A model generated the notes under the pieces. It ran no database searches. It worked only from the letters and a program-made list of their open reading frames with translations, and was not told the origin of the DNA. From Lacticaseibacillus pantheris DSM 15945 = JCM 12539 = NBRC 106106 (lineage in GTDB: Bacteria; Bacillota; Bacilli; Lactobacillales; Lactobacillaceae), in contig NZ_BBAI01000017.1 in NCBI RefSeq assembly GCF_001311175.1, positions 1 through 49,750 on the forward strand: a DNA stretch of 49,750 nt. Direction: 5' to 3'. Of the stretch, positions 19,564-26,826 are shown piece by piece (within the stretch, counting starts at the first letter, position 1; every line of letters begins with the position of its first letter). The translations under genes were made by a program, and so were the position numbers.

Positions 19564-20923
19564 TGTTTTCCTCCTCAACATGGATACCGTTAACGGTGGC
19601 GTCCACCGTGCCCCGATCTACGTGAATATTTATTTTGCTACCAACAACGTACTCATCCGCAGTGCGTAAAACATGCCCCGTACTGTCCGTCGCGTACGCG
19701 TAACCCCGGCTCAGCGTTCGTAGTGGACTCAGGCTATCTAGGGACCCAATTAGTTGACCCACACGTTGACGTCGAGCTTGCAAAGTTGCATTGGTAGCGG
19801 CCACCATACGCCGTTCCAAATTAGTGATAGTTACCTGATTGCCGGCAATGCGGGCGGACAATCCCGACCGTTGTAGTCGGCTTTGGGTCAGGTCCAACCG
19901 GCTACGCAACTGTGCCAACTGCGCCGGAAAGCTCCGCATGAGGCGTGAGCGTAACAAGTCGACCTTTTGCATCTGGCCGTCGTACAACCGCGATGGTTGC
20001 GTTAAGACCACGCTCTGCCGTGCACGGTCCAGCCGGTAGCGCAACGATGCTAGCAGAGCAGCCTGTGCCCGCACTAACCGCTGTGCCAGCTTGACGATAT
20101 TTTGATGCGCCTCATCCGCAGTAACCGGGGTCACATACTCCGCGGCCGCTGTCGGTGTTGCCGCACGGTAATCAGCCGCATAATCAGCAATCGTCACGTC
20201 GGTTTCATGACCAACGGAGGAAATAACCGGTATGTGCATTGCCACAATGGCACGGGCCACGGCCTCTTCGTTAAACGGCCACAAATCCTCTAGCGACCCA
20301 CCACCACGCCCAATAATAACGGCATCAAAACCGCCGTACTGGTCGATACGCTCCAACTGCCGCACAATGTCAGGCGCGGCAGTATCACCCTGTACCTGGG
20401 CAGGAAACAAGGTGATTGCCAGCTGTGGATAACGGCGGCGAACCGTCGTAATAATATCGTGAATAACCGCACCGCTCGGGCTGGTCACCACCGCCACTTT
20501 GCGGGGGTAACGTGCCAGTGGGGTATGGTCGTGAATATCGTACAACCCCTCTTTGCGTAACCGTTCGTTCAACTGGGCATACGCTAACGCCAAAGCGCCC
20601 TGGCCAGCCGGCTCCAAGCGCTCAATCGTCAACTGGTAGTTACCGGAGGGTTCATAAACGGTAACCCGCCCCACGGCCAAGACGGCCATACCATCCTCCA
20701 ACTTAAACTTCAGCTTTTGGAAGGCGGACTTGAACATGACCGCGCCAATTTTAGCGTGTTCATCCTTCAGCGAAAAATACTGGTGCGCCGGTCGCAACCG
20801 AAAGTTGGACACTTCCCCGGCCACAAATACCTGCTTGAGATACGGATCGAAGTCAAACTTCCGCTTAATGTAGCGGTTAAGCATGCTCACCGATAAATAT
20901 TCACTGGTATCAGTTGTCGTCAT
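19556..20923 (-). CDS. xseA: Exodeoxyribonuclease VII large subunit
   Basis: 455 residues, uninterrupted. N-terminal OB fold (V-F-V-A-G-E-V-S-N-F near 35-44), then the catalytic region with V-V-T-S-P-S-G-A-V-I-H-D and G-R-G-G-G-S-L-E-D-L-W-P-F-N-E-E, then a long coiled coil rich in R-L-x-R. With XseB it degrades single-stranded DNA to oligonucleotides. The second ATG (20923) is chosen because GGAGGG lies six bases upstream of it and abuts the first. folD, often between nusB and xseA, is missing. Confidence 0.95.
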   Translation of the reverse strand: MTTTDTSEYLSVSMLNRYIKRKFDFDPYLKQVFVAGEVSNFRLRPAHQYFSLKDEHAKIGAVMFKSAFQKLKFKLEDGMAVLAVGRVTVYEPSGNYQLTIERLEPAGQGALALAYAQLNERLRKEGLYDIHDHTPLARYPRKVAVVTSPSGAVIHDIITTVRRRYPQLAITLFPAQVQGDTAAPDIVRQLERIDQYGGFDAVIIGRGGGSLEDLWPFNEEAVARAIVAMHIPVISSVGHETDVTIADYAADYRAATPTAAAEYVTPVTADEAHQNIVKLAQRLVRAQAALLASLRYRLDRARQSVVLTQPSRLYDGQMQKVDLLRSRLMRSFPAQLAQLRSRLDLTQSRLQRSGLSARIAGNQVTITNLERRMVAATNATLQARRQRVGQLIGSLDSLSPLRTLSRGYAYATDSTGHVLRTADEYVVGSKINIHVDRGTVDATVNGIHVEEENNG

Positions 20924-21036
20924 CTGCATCCCTCCATACTATAGAGAATTCGCATTCTATGTAATAAAGGCTCGGGACAAAAAAAATATTCGTCTCGAGC
21001 TCCTATTGCGGCGATCTAAGCGTCACGGCGTTATCG

Positions 21037-21432
21037 TTACTGCTGTACAAAGTTACCCAGCACACCATTAATGAATTTAACCGCACTGTCGTCACTGTAC
21101 TGCTTTGCCAACTCCAGCACTTCGTTAACGGCGACCTTTGCGGGTACGTCGTCCTCAAACTTAATTTCATACAAGCCCAACCGTAGTAATACCAAGTCCG
21201 GCTTGGATAGACGGGCCATGGTCCAGCCCGAGCGTAATTCCGGCTTAATCGCCGCATCCAGTTCGTCCTGTTTGGCCAGCACACCGTTAACCAAATCAAA
21301 CAAATATTCCGGTGCGACTTCGTTTTCTGGCAAAGCCGCCTTGTAAGTCAAATCCCGGTTTGCGTCAGGGTTTAACTCCAGCGCAAATAGGGTCTTGAAG
21401 GCAGCCTCACGAATTGCGTGACGCGTTAACAT
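21037..21432 (-). CDS. nusB: Transcription antitermination factor NusB
   Basis: 131 residues from ATG 21432. All-helical NusB fold with R-E-A-A-F-K-T-L-F-A-L-E near the start and A-V-N-E-V-L-E-L-A-K-Q-Y-S near 100. With NusE/S10 it binds boxA in rRNA leaders. The ATG overlaps the stop codon of yqhY (TGATG). Confidence 0.95.
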   Translation of the reverse strand: MLTRHAIREAAFKTLFALELNPDANRDLTYKAALPENEVAPEYLFDLVNGVLAKQDELDAAIKPELRSGWTMARLSKPDLVLLRLGLYEIKFEDDVPAKVAVNEVLELAKQYSDDSAVKFINGVLGNFVQQ

Positions 21433-21875
21433 CAATCGTCTTCCTCTGTTGTCTCGTTTTCCTCGTCGTCCTTGAATAAATCCTTTTTGTCTACGGCCGG
21501 CGCCTTTTCTGGCACCACACCAACCACGTGCACGTCCACCTTTGCGAGTTCCAGGTCGGTCATGTACAGTAGCTGTTCGCGCAGCGTTTCCTGGATGGAC
21601 AATGCCACCTTGGGTACACTCACACCGTAGTTAAGGTATACGTAGACGTCGGCGTGCACTTGGTCACCATCCACGGTGACGTTCACGCCCTTACCCCGGT
21701 TGGCCCGACCGAACCACGCATTGATGCTTGAAGCCAGCGAACCGCGCATCTGGTAAACACCGTCCACGTTCACCGCGGCGATGCCCAAAATGACTTCCAG
21801 TACCTCTGGAACAATCTCAATTGTACCGGTACTATCTGGACGACTTGCTAAAACAATATTTGTGTTTTCAGCCAT
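21432..21875 (-). CDS. yqhY: Asp23 family protein YqhY
   Basis: 147 residues. Asp23 core (I-E-I-V-P-E-V-L-E-V-I-L-G-I-A-A ... V-D-G-V-Y-Q-M-R-G) followed by an acidic tail (D-D-E-E-N-E-T-T-E-E-D-D). In Bacillus the orthologue affects acetyl-CoA carboxylase and fatty-acid balance, so with YloU/FakA at the other end of the window both Asp23 paralogues sit near lipid-related functions. Between efp and nusB, the conserved location. RBS AGGTAGG before ATG 21875. Confidence 0.94.
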   Translation of the reverse strand: MAENTNIVLASRPDSTGTIEIVPEVLEVILGIAAVNVDGVYQMRGSLASSINAWFGRANRGKGVNVTVDGDQVHADVYVYLNYGVSVPKVALSIQETLREQLLYMTDLELAKVDVHVVGVVPEKAPAVDKKDLFKDDEENETTEEDD

Positions 21876-21900
21876 TTGGCCTACCTCCCGTTTCTACGCG

Positions 21901-22459
21901 TTACGCACGAGAAATGTACGTACCGTCCGTCGTGTTAATGGTCAGCACGTCACCAACGTTAATGAAGAACGGCACCTGCACTACCAGGCCGGTCTCCAAA
22001 GTTGCTGGCTTCGAACCACCCGAACTGGTGTTACCACGAATACCAGGTTCAGTTTCCTTAACTTCCAGATCAACCGTCTTCGGAATATCGATACCCAGTG
22101 TTTCGCTACCGTGCATGATGATGCTGACCATCATGTTTTCCTTCAGGTACTTCAGAGCGTCACCTAGCTGGTCTGCAGTCAGACTCAACTGTTCGTATGT
22201 GTCGTTGTCCATGAAGTAGTAGCTGTCACCGTCAACGTACAGGTACTGCATCGACTTGGTATCAATCTGCGCCTGCTCAACCTTTTCGGTCGAACGGAAC
22301 GTCTTTTCCTGCACGGCACCGGTACGCAGGTTTTTTTAGGGTCGAACGCACAAAGGCGCTACCCTTACCCGGCTTAACGTGCTGAAATTCAACAATGCGC
22401 CACAAGTCGTGGTCGACCTCGATCGTCAAGCCGTTTTTAAAATCGTTTACAGAAATCAT
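21901..22459 (-). CDS. efp: Translation elongation factor P (one frame break)
   Basis: 185 residues after repair. KOW-like domain I carries the loop K-P-G-K-G-S-A-F at about 30-37, whose lysine is the usual modification site; OB domains II and III follow, ending [17 protein letters not shown]. At 22331-22337 seven A in the sense strand should be six; family sequence L-K-N-L-R-T-G-A-V fixes the correct reading. EF-P rescues ribosomes stalled on polyproline. RBS GGAGGA before ATG 22459. Confidence 0.95.
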
Positions 22460-22666
22460 GAATGGTCCTCCAACAAATTATTCTCAACCAATGATACCAA
22501 TCACTGGCCGCCGTTGCAAGAATCAACGCGGGTTAATCCCGCCTTCAACGGTAGCAATCGGACAGTATTTAACTCATTTGGGGTTAATTAATTCGTCTGG
22601 CGGACCCCAACATCATCAACGCACAATCGCAGCTATTTCAGGTCGATTTTAAATGTTTTGGCCTTA

Positions 22667-23740
22667 CTAAACTGCCAAATGGAGTAATTCCGCTGGAGCG
22701 GTAACTGATAACTGTTCAACCCCATCCGCTGTCACCAATAAATCGTCCTCAATCCGCACGCCACCAATTCCGGGTAAATAAACTCCGGGTTCATCAGTCA
22801 GCACGTTACCGGCCACGATTGGTGTGTCCATGTACACGCCCCACGCTCCGGGGCCTTCATGAATATCACGACCGACACCATGGCCCGCGCCATGACCAAA
22901 GTATTGTTGATAGCCAGCGGCGTCGATTGCCTGGTGTGCGGCCGCCTGAATGTCTTTGCCCAACACGCCAGGGCGCATCATCGCCGCCACATCACGGTTA
23001 GCTTGATAAACCAGCTTGTAAACTGAGTCCATTTTAGGATCGGGCGTACCCACCGCAAAGGTGCGGGTCAGGTCGGACATGTAGCCGTGATACGTACAGC
23101 CCCAATCTAGCGTCACCACGTCACCCTCCTCAATGACTTTGTCATCAGCAAAGCCGTGCGGTAACGCTGACCGGTACCCGGATGCGACGATGGTATCGAA
23201 CGACACGCCCGATGCCCCCAGACCACGCATATAAAAGTCGAGGTCGTTAGCAACGGCCCGTTCCGTCATCCCCGGACGAATCGTGTCCAGAACGTGTCGG
23301 TAGCCATCTTCGGCGATATCGACCGCTTTCTGAATTAATGCCACCTCCGCGGCGGACTTCACCTCGCGTAACGTTGCTACCACGTGCCTGGTGCCAACCA
23401 GTTGCGCGTCTGTGGCTTTAGCCAACACCTGATAGTCCGCGAACGTCATGTACTCGGACTCAAACCCGAGAGCAGTCACCCCGTCCTGATCAGCCAACGC
23501 GCCGACAGCGGCCAGCAACCCGTTGTGGTGCTCCACGACTTTGGCCGCAGTCACTTCATGCTGAGCCACCTCAATAAACCGGGAATCCGTCACTAAGTAT
23601 GCCTGCTTCGGCGTAACCAGCAGGGCACTCTCATCACCGCTAAAATCGCTCACGTACGAAACGTTCACCGGATCAGTTAGTACGATGGCGGCGATTTCCT
23701 GCTTCCCCATTACTGCTCGTAGTTCATTAATTTTTGCCAT
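22667..23740 (-). CDS. pepP: M24 metallopeptidase, Xaa-Pro aminopeptidase (YqhT/PepP-like)
   Basis: 357 residues from ATG 23740, with GGAGG upstream. N-terminal creatinase-like domain, then the pita-bread domain with five metal ligands visible: Asp in L-D-W-G, Asp in M-S-D-L-T-R-T-F, His in G-H-G-A-G-H-G-V-G, Glu in D-E-P-G-V-Y and Glu in G-V-R-I-E-D-D. It removes an N-terminal residue preceding proline or splits Xaa-Pro dipeptides; sequence alone does not separate pepP from pepQ. Adjacent to efp, as yqhT is in Bacillus. Confidence 0.92.
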   Translation of the reverse strand: MAKINELRAVMGKQEIAAIVLTDPVNVSYVSDFSGDESALLVTPKQAYLVTDSRFIEVAQHEVTAAKVVEHHNGLLAAVGALADQDGVTALGFESEYMTFADYQVLAKATDAQLVGTRHVVATLREVKSAAEVALIQKAVDIAEDGYRHVLDTIRPGMTERAVANDLDFYMRGLGASGVSFDTIVASGYRSALPHGFADDKVIEEGDVVTLDWGCTYHGYMSDLTRTFAVGTPDPKMDSVYKLVYQANRDVAAMMRPGVLGKDIQAAAHQAIDAAGYQQYFGHGAGHGVGRDIHEGPGAWGVYMDTPIVAGNVLTDEPGVYLPGIGGVRIEDDLLVTADGVEQLSVTAPAELLHLAV

Positions 23741-23806
23741 TTTTAGGCCTCCACCAGACATTAATTATGTATTAGAAAGCAATTACACTATCATTGTAGC
23801 AGAAAG

Positions 23807-23816
23807 GCACGAATGT
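23807..23816 (-). promoter_or_regulatory. Extended -10 upstream of the M24 peptidase gene
   Basis: TGCTACAAT on the minus strand, about 70 bp before the ATG. It suggests that the pepP-efp-yqhY-nusB group starts here rather than reading through from rpmA across the R1 element. Coordinates are approximate by a few bases. Confidence 0.5.
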
Positions 23817-23895
23817 GACGGACAAATTTACTGTTGGACTACGCTGGACGCGAATTAGGAGGCAAAGGTGCAGATGAGCGTGCATCCACAAGACG

Positions 23896-24178
23896 TGACT
23901 GGCAGTGTTGGAAATGCTCCGAAGTTCCCCGGTACCTTTGCTTATTGAAACGAGCGGAGCAGGCCAGAAGACGCCACATAAGGCACCCCAACCAAAAGGC
24001 CAAAAACGGGCCGATCAGATTGCTGTGAATGCTACGACGCGCTCCCGGTACCTTTGCTTATTGAAACGAGCGGAGCAGGCCAGAAAGCGACGTACAAGGG
24101 ACTCCAACCAAAAGGCCAAAAACGGGCCTTTCGGTTGGAGTCCCTTGTACTCTGCTTTCTAAACGGCCTGCTCCGCTC
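23896..24178 (-). repeat. R1 structured repeat, locus 2 (half unit + complete hairpin)
   Basis: The complete hairpin 24068-24178 is 111 nt long, like the one at 139-249. Outer arms (24068-24081 with 24165-24178) pair perfectly; the inner 26-bp stem is 24092-24117 with 24125-24150. A half unit with the same 5' arm but no 3' arm starts 116 bp earlier at 23952 and is itself preceded by the unit's leader (23896-23951). It lies between rpmA and the M24 peptidase gene. Pairing relative to locus 1 is maintained through compensatory substitutions. Confidence 0.85.
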
Positions 24179-24182
24179 TCTA

Positions 24183-24210
24183 AAAAAGAGCGCCCCATCC
24201 GGGACACTCT
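24183..24210 (-). terminator. Terminator of rplU-rpmA
   Basis: On the minus strand GAGTGTCC pairs with GGGCGCTC (two G-U pairs) around a 6-nt loop, followed by six T. It starts about 15 bp after the rpmA stop and lies just before the R1 hairpin in the direction of transcription. Confidence 0.85.
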
Positions 24211-24224
24211 CCTCTTACTACAAA

Positions 24225-24517
24225 TTAGTCTGCGGCTGCATCAGCAGGGTAAACGGAAACCTGCTTGCGGTCACGGCCCAAGCGTTCAAACTTCACGATG
24301 CCATCACTAGTGGCGAACAAAGTGTCGTCACCACCGCGGCTAACGTTAGTGCTGGGTGAATCTTAGTACCGCGCTGACGGTACAAGATGTTACCAGCCTT
24401 AACGAACTGGCCATCGGCACGCTTGCTGCCAAGACGCCGACCAGCTGAGTTACGGCCGTTAGATGTGGAACCGCCCCCCTTATGGTGGGAGAGGAATTCA
24501 AGGTTTTGCATTTCCAT
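24225..24517 (-). CDS. rpmA: 50S ribosomal protein bL27 (one frame break)
   Basis: 97 residues after adding one G at about 24352. Core bL27 is clear: [26 protein letters not shown], then restored G-G-D-D-T-L-F-A. The N-terminus M-E-M-Q-N-L-E-F-L precedes S-H-H-K; in Firmicutes this extension normally reads N-L-Q-F-F and is cut by the Prp protease before bL27 functions at the peptidyl-transferase centre. Here the second F is L. The prp gene usually found between rplU and rpmA is absent. GGAGG lies ten bases before ATG 24517. Confidence 0.93.
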
Positions 24518-24550
24518 GAGTGTTACACCTCCGTGTGTAGAGTACGTTAA

Positions 24551-24862
24551 TTACTTAACGTTAATGGCGTCAATCGTCACCTTAGTGTATGGCTGACGGT
24601 GGCCCTTCTTCTGGTGCTGGTGCTTCTTAGGCTTGTACTTGTAAGTAACAACCTTCTTCTGGCGGCCCTGCTTCTCGACCTTACCAGTAACGGTTGCACC
24701 ATCAACAAATGGAGTACCAACCAAAGTGCTGTCACCACCAACGAAGACAACTTCGTCAAAGGTAACCGTGGCGCCTTCTTCAGCGTCAAGCTTTTCAACG
24801 TAAACAGGTTCGCCCTGCTCTACCTTGTACTGCTTACCGCCAGTTTTAATAATTGCGTACAT
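24551..24862 (-). CDS. rplU: 50S ribosomal protein bL21
   Basis: 103 residues: [14 protein letters not shown] at the start, basic [19 protein letters not shown] near 75-93, both diagnostic. It is a large-subunit protein, cotranscribed with rpmA 34 bp downstream. Confidence 0.97.
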   Translation of the reverse strand: MYAIIKTGGKQYKVEQGEPVYVEKLDAEEGATVTFDEVVFVGGDSTLVGTPFVDGATVTGKVEKQGRQKKVVTYKYKPKKHQHQKKGHRQPYTKVTIDAINVK

Positions 24863-24884
24863 GAGTACACCTCCTACGTGTCCG

Positions 24885-25011
24885 GAATCCGGACTATTTC
24901 CCTGATTACTCGCCGAACTGGGTGCTATGCTTTGATACCCAAATCCGTGCGGTTGCAGTCGCAGGGTGCAAATACAACGTTTTGATTATAGCAGGCGGTT
25001 GTTGAAAACAC
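24885..25011 (-). promoter_or_regulatory. rplU promoter and leader
   Basis: Minus-strand TTGTGT (25006-25011), 17-bp spacer, TATAAT (24983-24988) with TG before the hexamer. The roughly 115-nt leader ends with a GTCCGG-ATT-CCGGAC hairpin just before the RBS. Firmicutes rplU leaders often carry an autoregulatory (L21-leader) structure; this hairpin is a candidate, but I cannot match the known consensus by eye. Confidence 0.7.
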
Positions 25012-25262
25012 AAGCAGAACGCAACGTCCCGCTAAGATTTTATCCCTATGCTGCTTCGTGTTGATGCCCGACCAAAAACGTTGTAATGTTTTTGGACTCA
25101 TGATAAGCTCTAACCGTCCAAGGTAAGCGCTAACATTAACATTAGGACACCTCTTTGCCAAAAGACCTTGCTTAACCACACCCGTAAGCACTGATTATTG
25201 CCGCTAACAATTTTTGCGTCCAAAACATGAACGACGGTAAAAGCTTGAGGAGGAAAAAAACA

Positions 25263-25864
25263 ATGAAGAAGTTGATAACTGTGGGGGCCGCATTGTTGGC
25301 CACCATCACCTTAGCAGCCTGTGGAAGCACGACCTCGTCTAGCAGTGGCCCCAGCTCTGCAGCGTCCAGCAAGTCTGCTTCTAAGCTCATCACCCGGACT
25401 GCCTACTCGAGTATCAAACTTGGTGATATGGGTAATAATGGCGATGGCGGGGACACGCTCAAGGACCTCACCGCCAAATATGGCAAACCAGAAAGTAGTA
25501 CCACTGCGACCACAAACGGCATTAAGGTGGACGGACGCGAATGAAACAACGTTGAAGGTGGAAGTGACGCCAAGCTGATTGTTTCGTTCGTTAACGAAAA
25601 GGCCGTTGGAAAAAAACATAACCGCGATGAAGACCGACCGAAAAAAACGATATTACTTTGGATGCGTATAATAAGATTACCACCAGCACCAGTTATGATG
25701 ACGTCAATAAGCAGCTAGGCGAGCCAAACTCCATAAATGAATCCGTATTTAGCGGCACGACAACGCTAATTGCGGTCTACATGAACAAGGATATGACCCA
25801 ATTCGCCACAATCACATTCACTAACAATGCCGTATCCTCGAAGACTGAAACTAACCTGAAATAA
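25263..25864 (+). CDS. Secreted lipoprotein with tandem DUF3862/BLIP-like repeats (three frame breaks)
   Basis: ATG 25263 with GAGGAGG nine bases upstream. The N-terminus is a lipoprotein signal with lipobox L-A-A-C (Cys20), followed by a Ser-rich linker. Two related repeats follow: Y-S-S-I-K-L-G-D ... L-K-D-L-T-A-K-Y-G-K-P-E and Y-N-K-I-T-T-S-T-S-Y-D-D-V-N-K-Q-L-G-E-P, the pattern of SmpA/BLIP-like folds. Breaks are a lost G near 25543 and extra A in two A7 runs (25610-25616, 25641-25647); repair gives about 199 residues to TAA 25862-25864. Anchored outside the membrane; function unknown, perhaps wall or protein binding. Confidence 0.83.
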
Positions 25865-25990
25865 CTATTTGTCGGCCTGATTGCGGTTCACCACGCCGGG
25901 TAAAATTGACCGCCGATTCGTAAACAACATCAATTTATCGTAGCAAGATGAAACACTCTTATCCCAACCACGCCAAGGGATAAAGCGATA

Positions 25991-26055
25991 AATGTGAAAT
26001 GGGACGCGAAATGTACTGTTTTAACCGGTCATTTCACATTCCATTTCACATTTTT
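25991..26055 (+). terminator. Terminator downstream of the lipoprotein gene
   Basis: AATGTGAAATGG pairs with CCATTTCACATT, with an inner GAAATG/CATTTC pairing and internal bulges, followed by a T-rich stretch on the plus strand. Confidence 0.7.
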
Positions 26056-26080
26056 GCTTTTCTCTACTTTTCGGTCAAGC

Positions 26081-26103
26081 AAAAAGCCCGTCAAACCGGG
26101 ATT
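26081..26103 (-). terminator. Terminator of tRNA-Arg
   Basis: Minus strand CCCG-GTTTGA-CGGG followed by CTTTTTG, about 36 bp after the tRNA 3' end. Confidence 0.6.
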
Positions 26104-26138
26104 TACCTTGCGCTACTTTGCGCTTAAACACTATATTA

Positions 26139-26212
26139 TGTGCCAAGCGGGATTCGGACCCGCGACAAATGGTTTAGAAGACCATTGCTCTATCCAGCTG
26201 AGCTATTGGCAC
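26139..26212 (-). tRNA. tRNA-Arg (anticodon TCT)
   Basis: The minus strand folds to a full cloverleaf. The acceptor stem is GTGCCAA/TTGGCAC, the D arm contains AGCTCAGCTGGATAGAGC, the anticodon stem ATGGT/ACCAT encloses loop CTTCTAA with anticodon TCT, and the T arm is GCGGG-TCCGAAT-CCCGC. The discriminator base is A; CCA is not encoded. It decodes AGA/AGG. Confidence 0.96.
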
Positions 26213-26226
26213 GAATAACGGACAAT

Positions 26227-26256
26227 ATTATAGGGAGAACTACCGGTGAATGTCAA
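26227..26256 (-). promoter_or_regulatory. Promoter of tRNA-Arg
   Basis: Consensus TTGACA (26251-26256) and TATAAT (26227-26232) on the minus strand with an 18-bp spacer, 15 bp before the tRNA. Confidence 0.9.
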
Positions 26257-26265
26257 TTACTAATG

Positions 26266-26328
26266 GTATAATAAAGGTCCTTGGCAGGGGCAAGCGGCGC
26301 TAATCAGACGATTGGCACCGCCCTTTTT
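26266..26328 (+). ncRNA. Candidate short plus-strand transcript
   Basis: An extended -10 (TGGTATAAT, hexamer 26266-26271) on the plus strand is followed within about 20 bp by a hairpin (GGCGCTAATC with GATTGGCACC, one mismatch) and seven T ending at 26330. This would give a transcript of about 50 nt. It is convergent with the small membrane gene at 26329-26557, and the T run touches that gene's stop codon, so it could instead be only an antisense terminator. Confidence 0.4.
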
Positions 26329-26557
26329 TTACCGTCTGCGTATGTATCCACGCATACCGTAAAGCCCCAACACCACCAAAACCATCCACAAAACTAATAA
26401 TAATAAAAACCAGCTCCAGCTGAACAGAACGAAAGTAATACCAGCTATCACCAAACTAACTATCCCCGCCACAACTAAGTTCAGGTTGGTGGAGTGCGGT
26501 GGTCACTGTGAACAGCAATCCCCCCACAATTAAAAAGATCAATATATCGACAATCAT
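26329..26557 (-). CDS. Small membrane protein, about 76 residues (one frame break)
   Basis: ATG 26557 follows AGGAGG by six bases. The first 19 residues form a membrane helix (I-L-I-F-L-I-V-G-G-L-L-F). The frame as read ends at residue 34, but a one-base shift near 26485 continues with two more strongly hydrophobic stretches (V-V-A-G-I-V-S-L-V-I-A-G-I-T-F-V-L-F and F-L-L-L-L-V-L-W-M-V-L-V-V-L-G-L) and a basic end R-G-Y-I-R-R-R. Three short helices resemble small DUF-type membrane proteins common in lactobacilli. No family is recognised. Confidence 0.55.
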
Positions 26558-26826
26558 GGCAGTCCTCCTGAAAGTAGTATAGCTAAACATAGGCAACCGG
26601 GGCAAGCGTTCCGGCACCCAAAACATCTGTTTGGACAAAACATAATTTAGTGTTTTGCACCCGGCAACGCCTCGCGGGACTACCCTGTTCCCCAGTTAAG
26701 GCCGGCAATTTTTCTTACCGTTATGGCACGTGCGCAACAATATCGCGTACCCGCTTGTTCTCCACGTTAATTACCATTAAACTGGGCTTAACAATGAGAA
26801 TGTAATGAGGAAAGAAGGCATCTGCC

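Noticed and set aside
20963..21003. Hairpin GGCTCGGGAC / GTCTCGAGC between nusB and xseA as a terminator
   Set aside because: The eight-base A/T run lies in the loop, not after the stem, on either strand.
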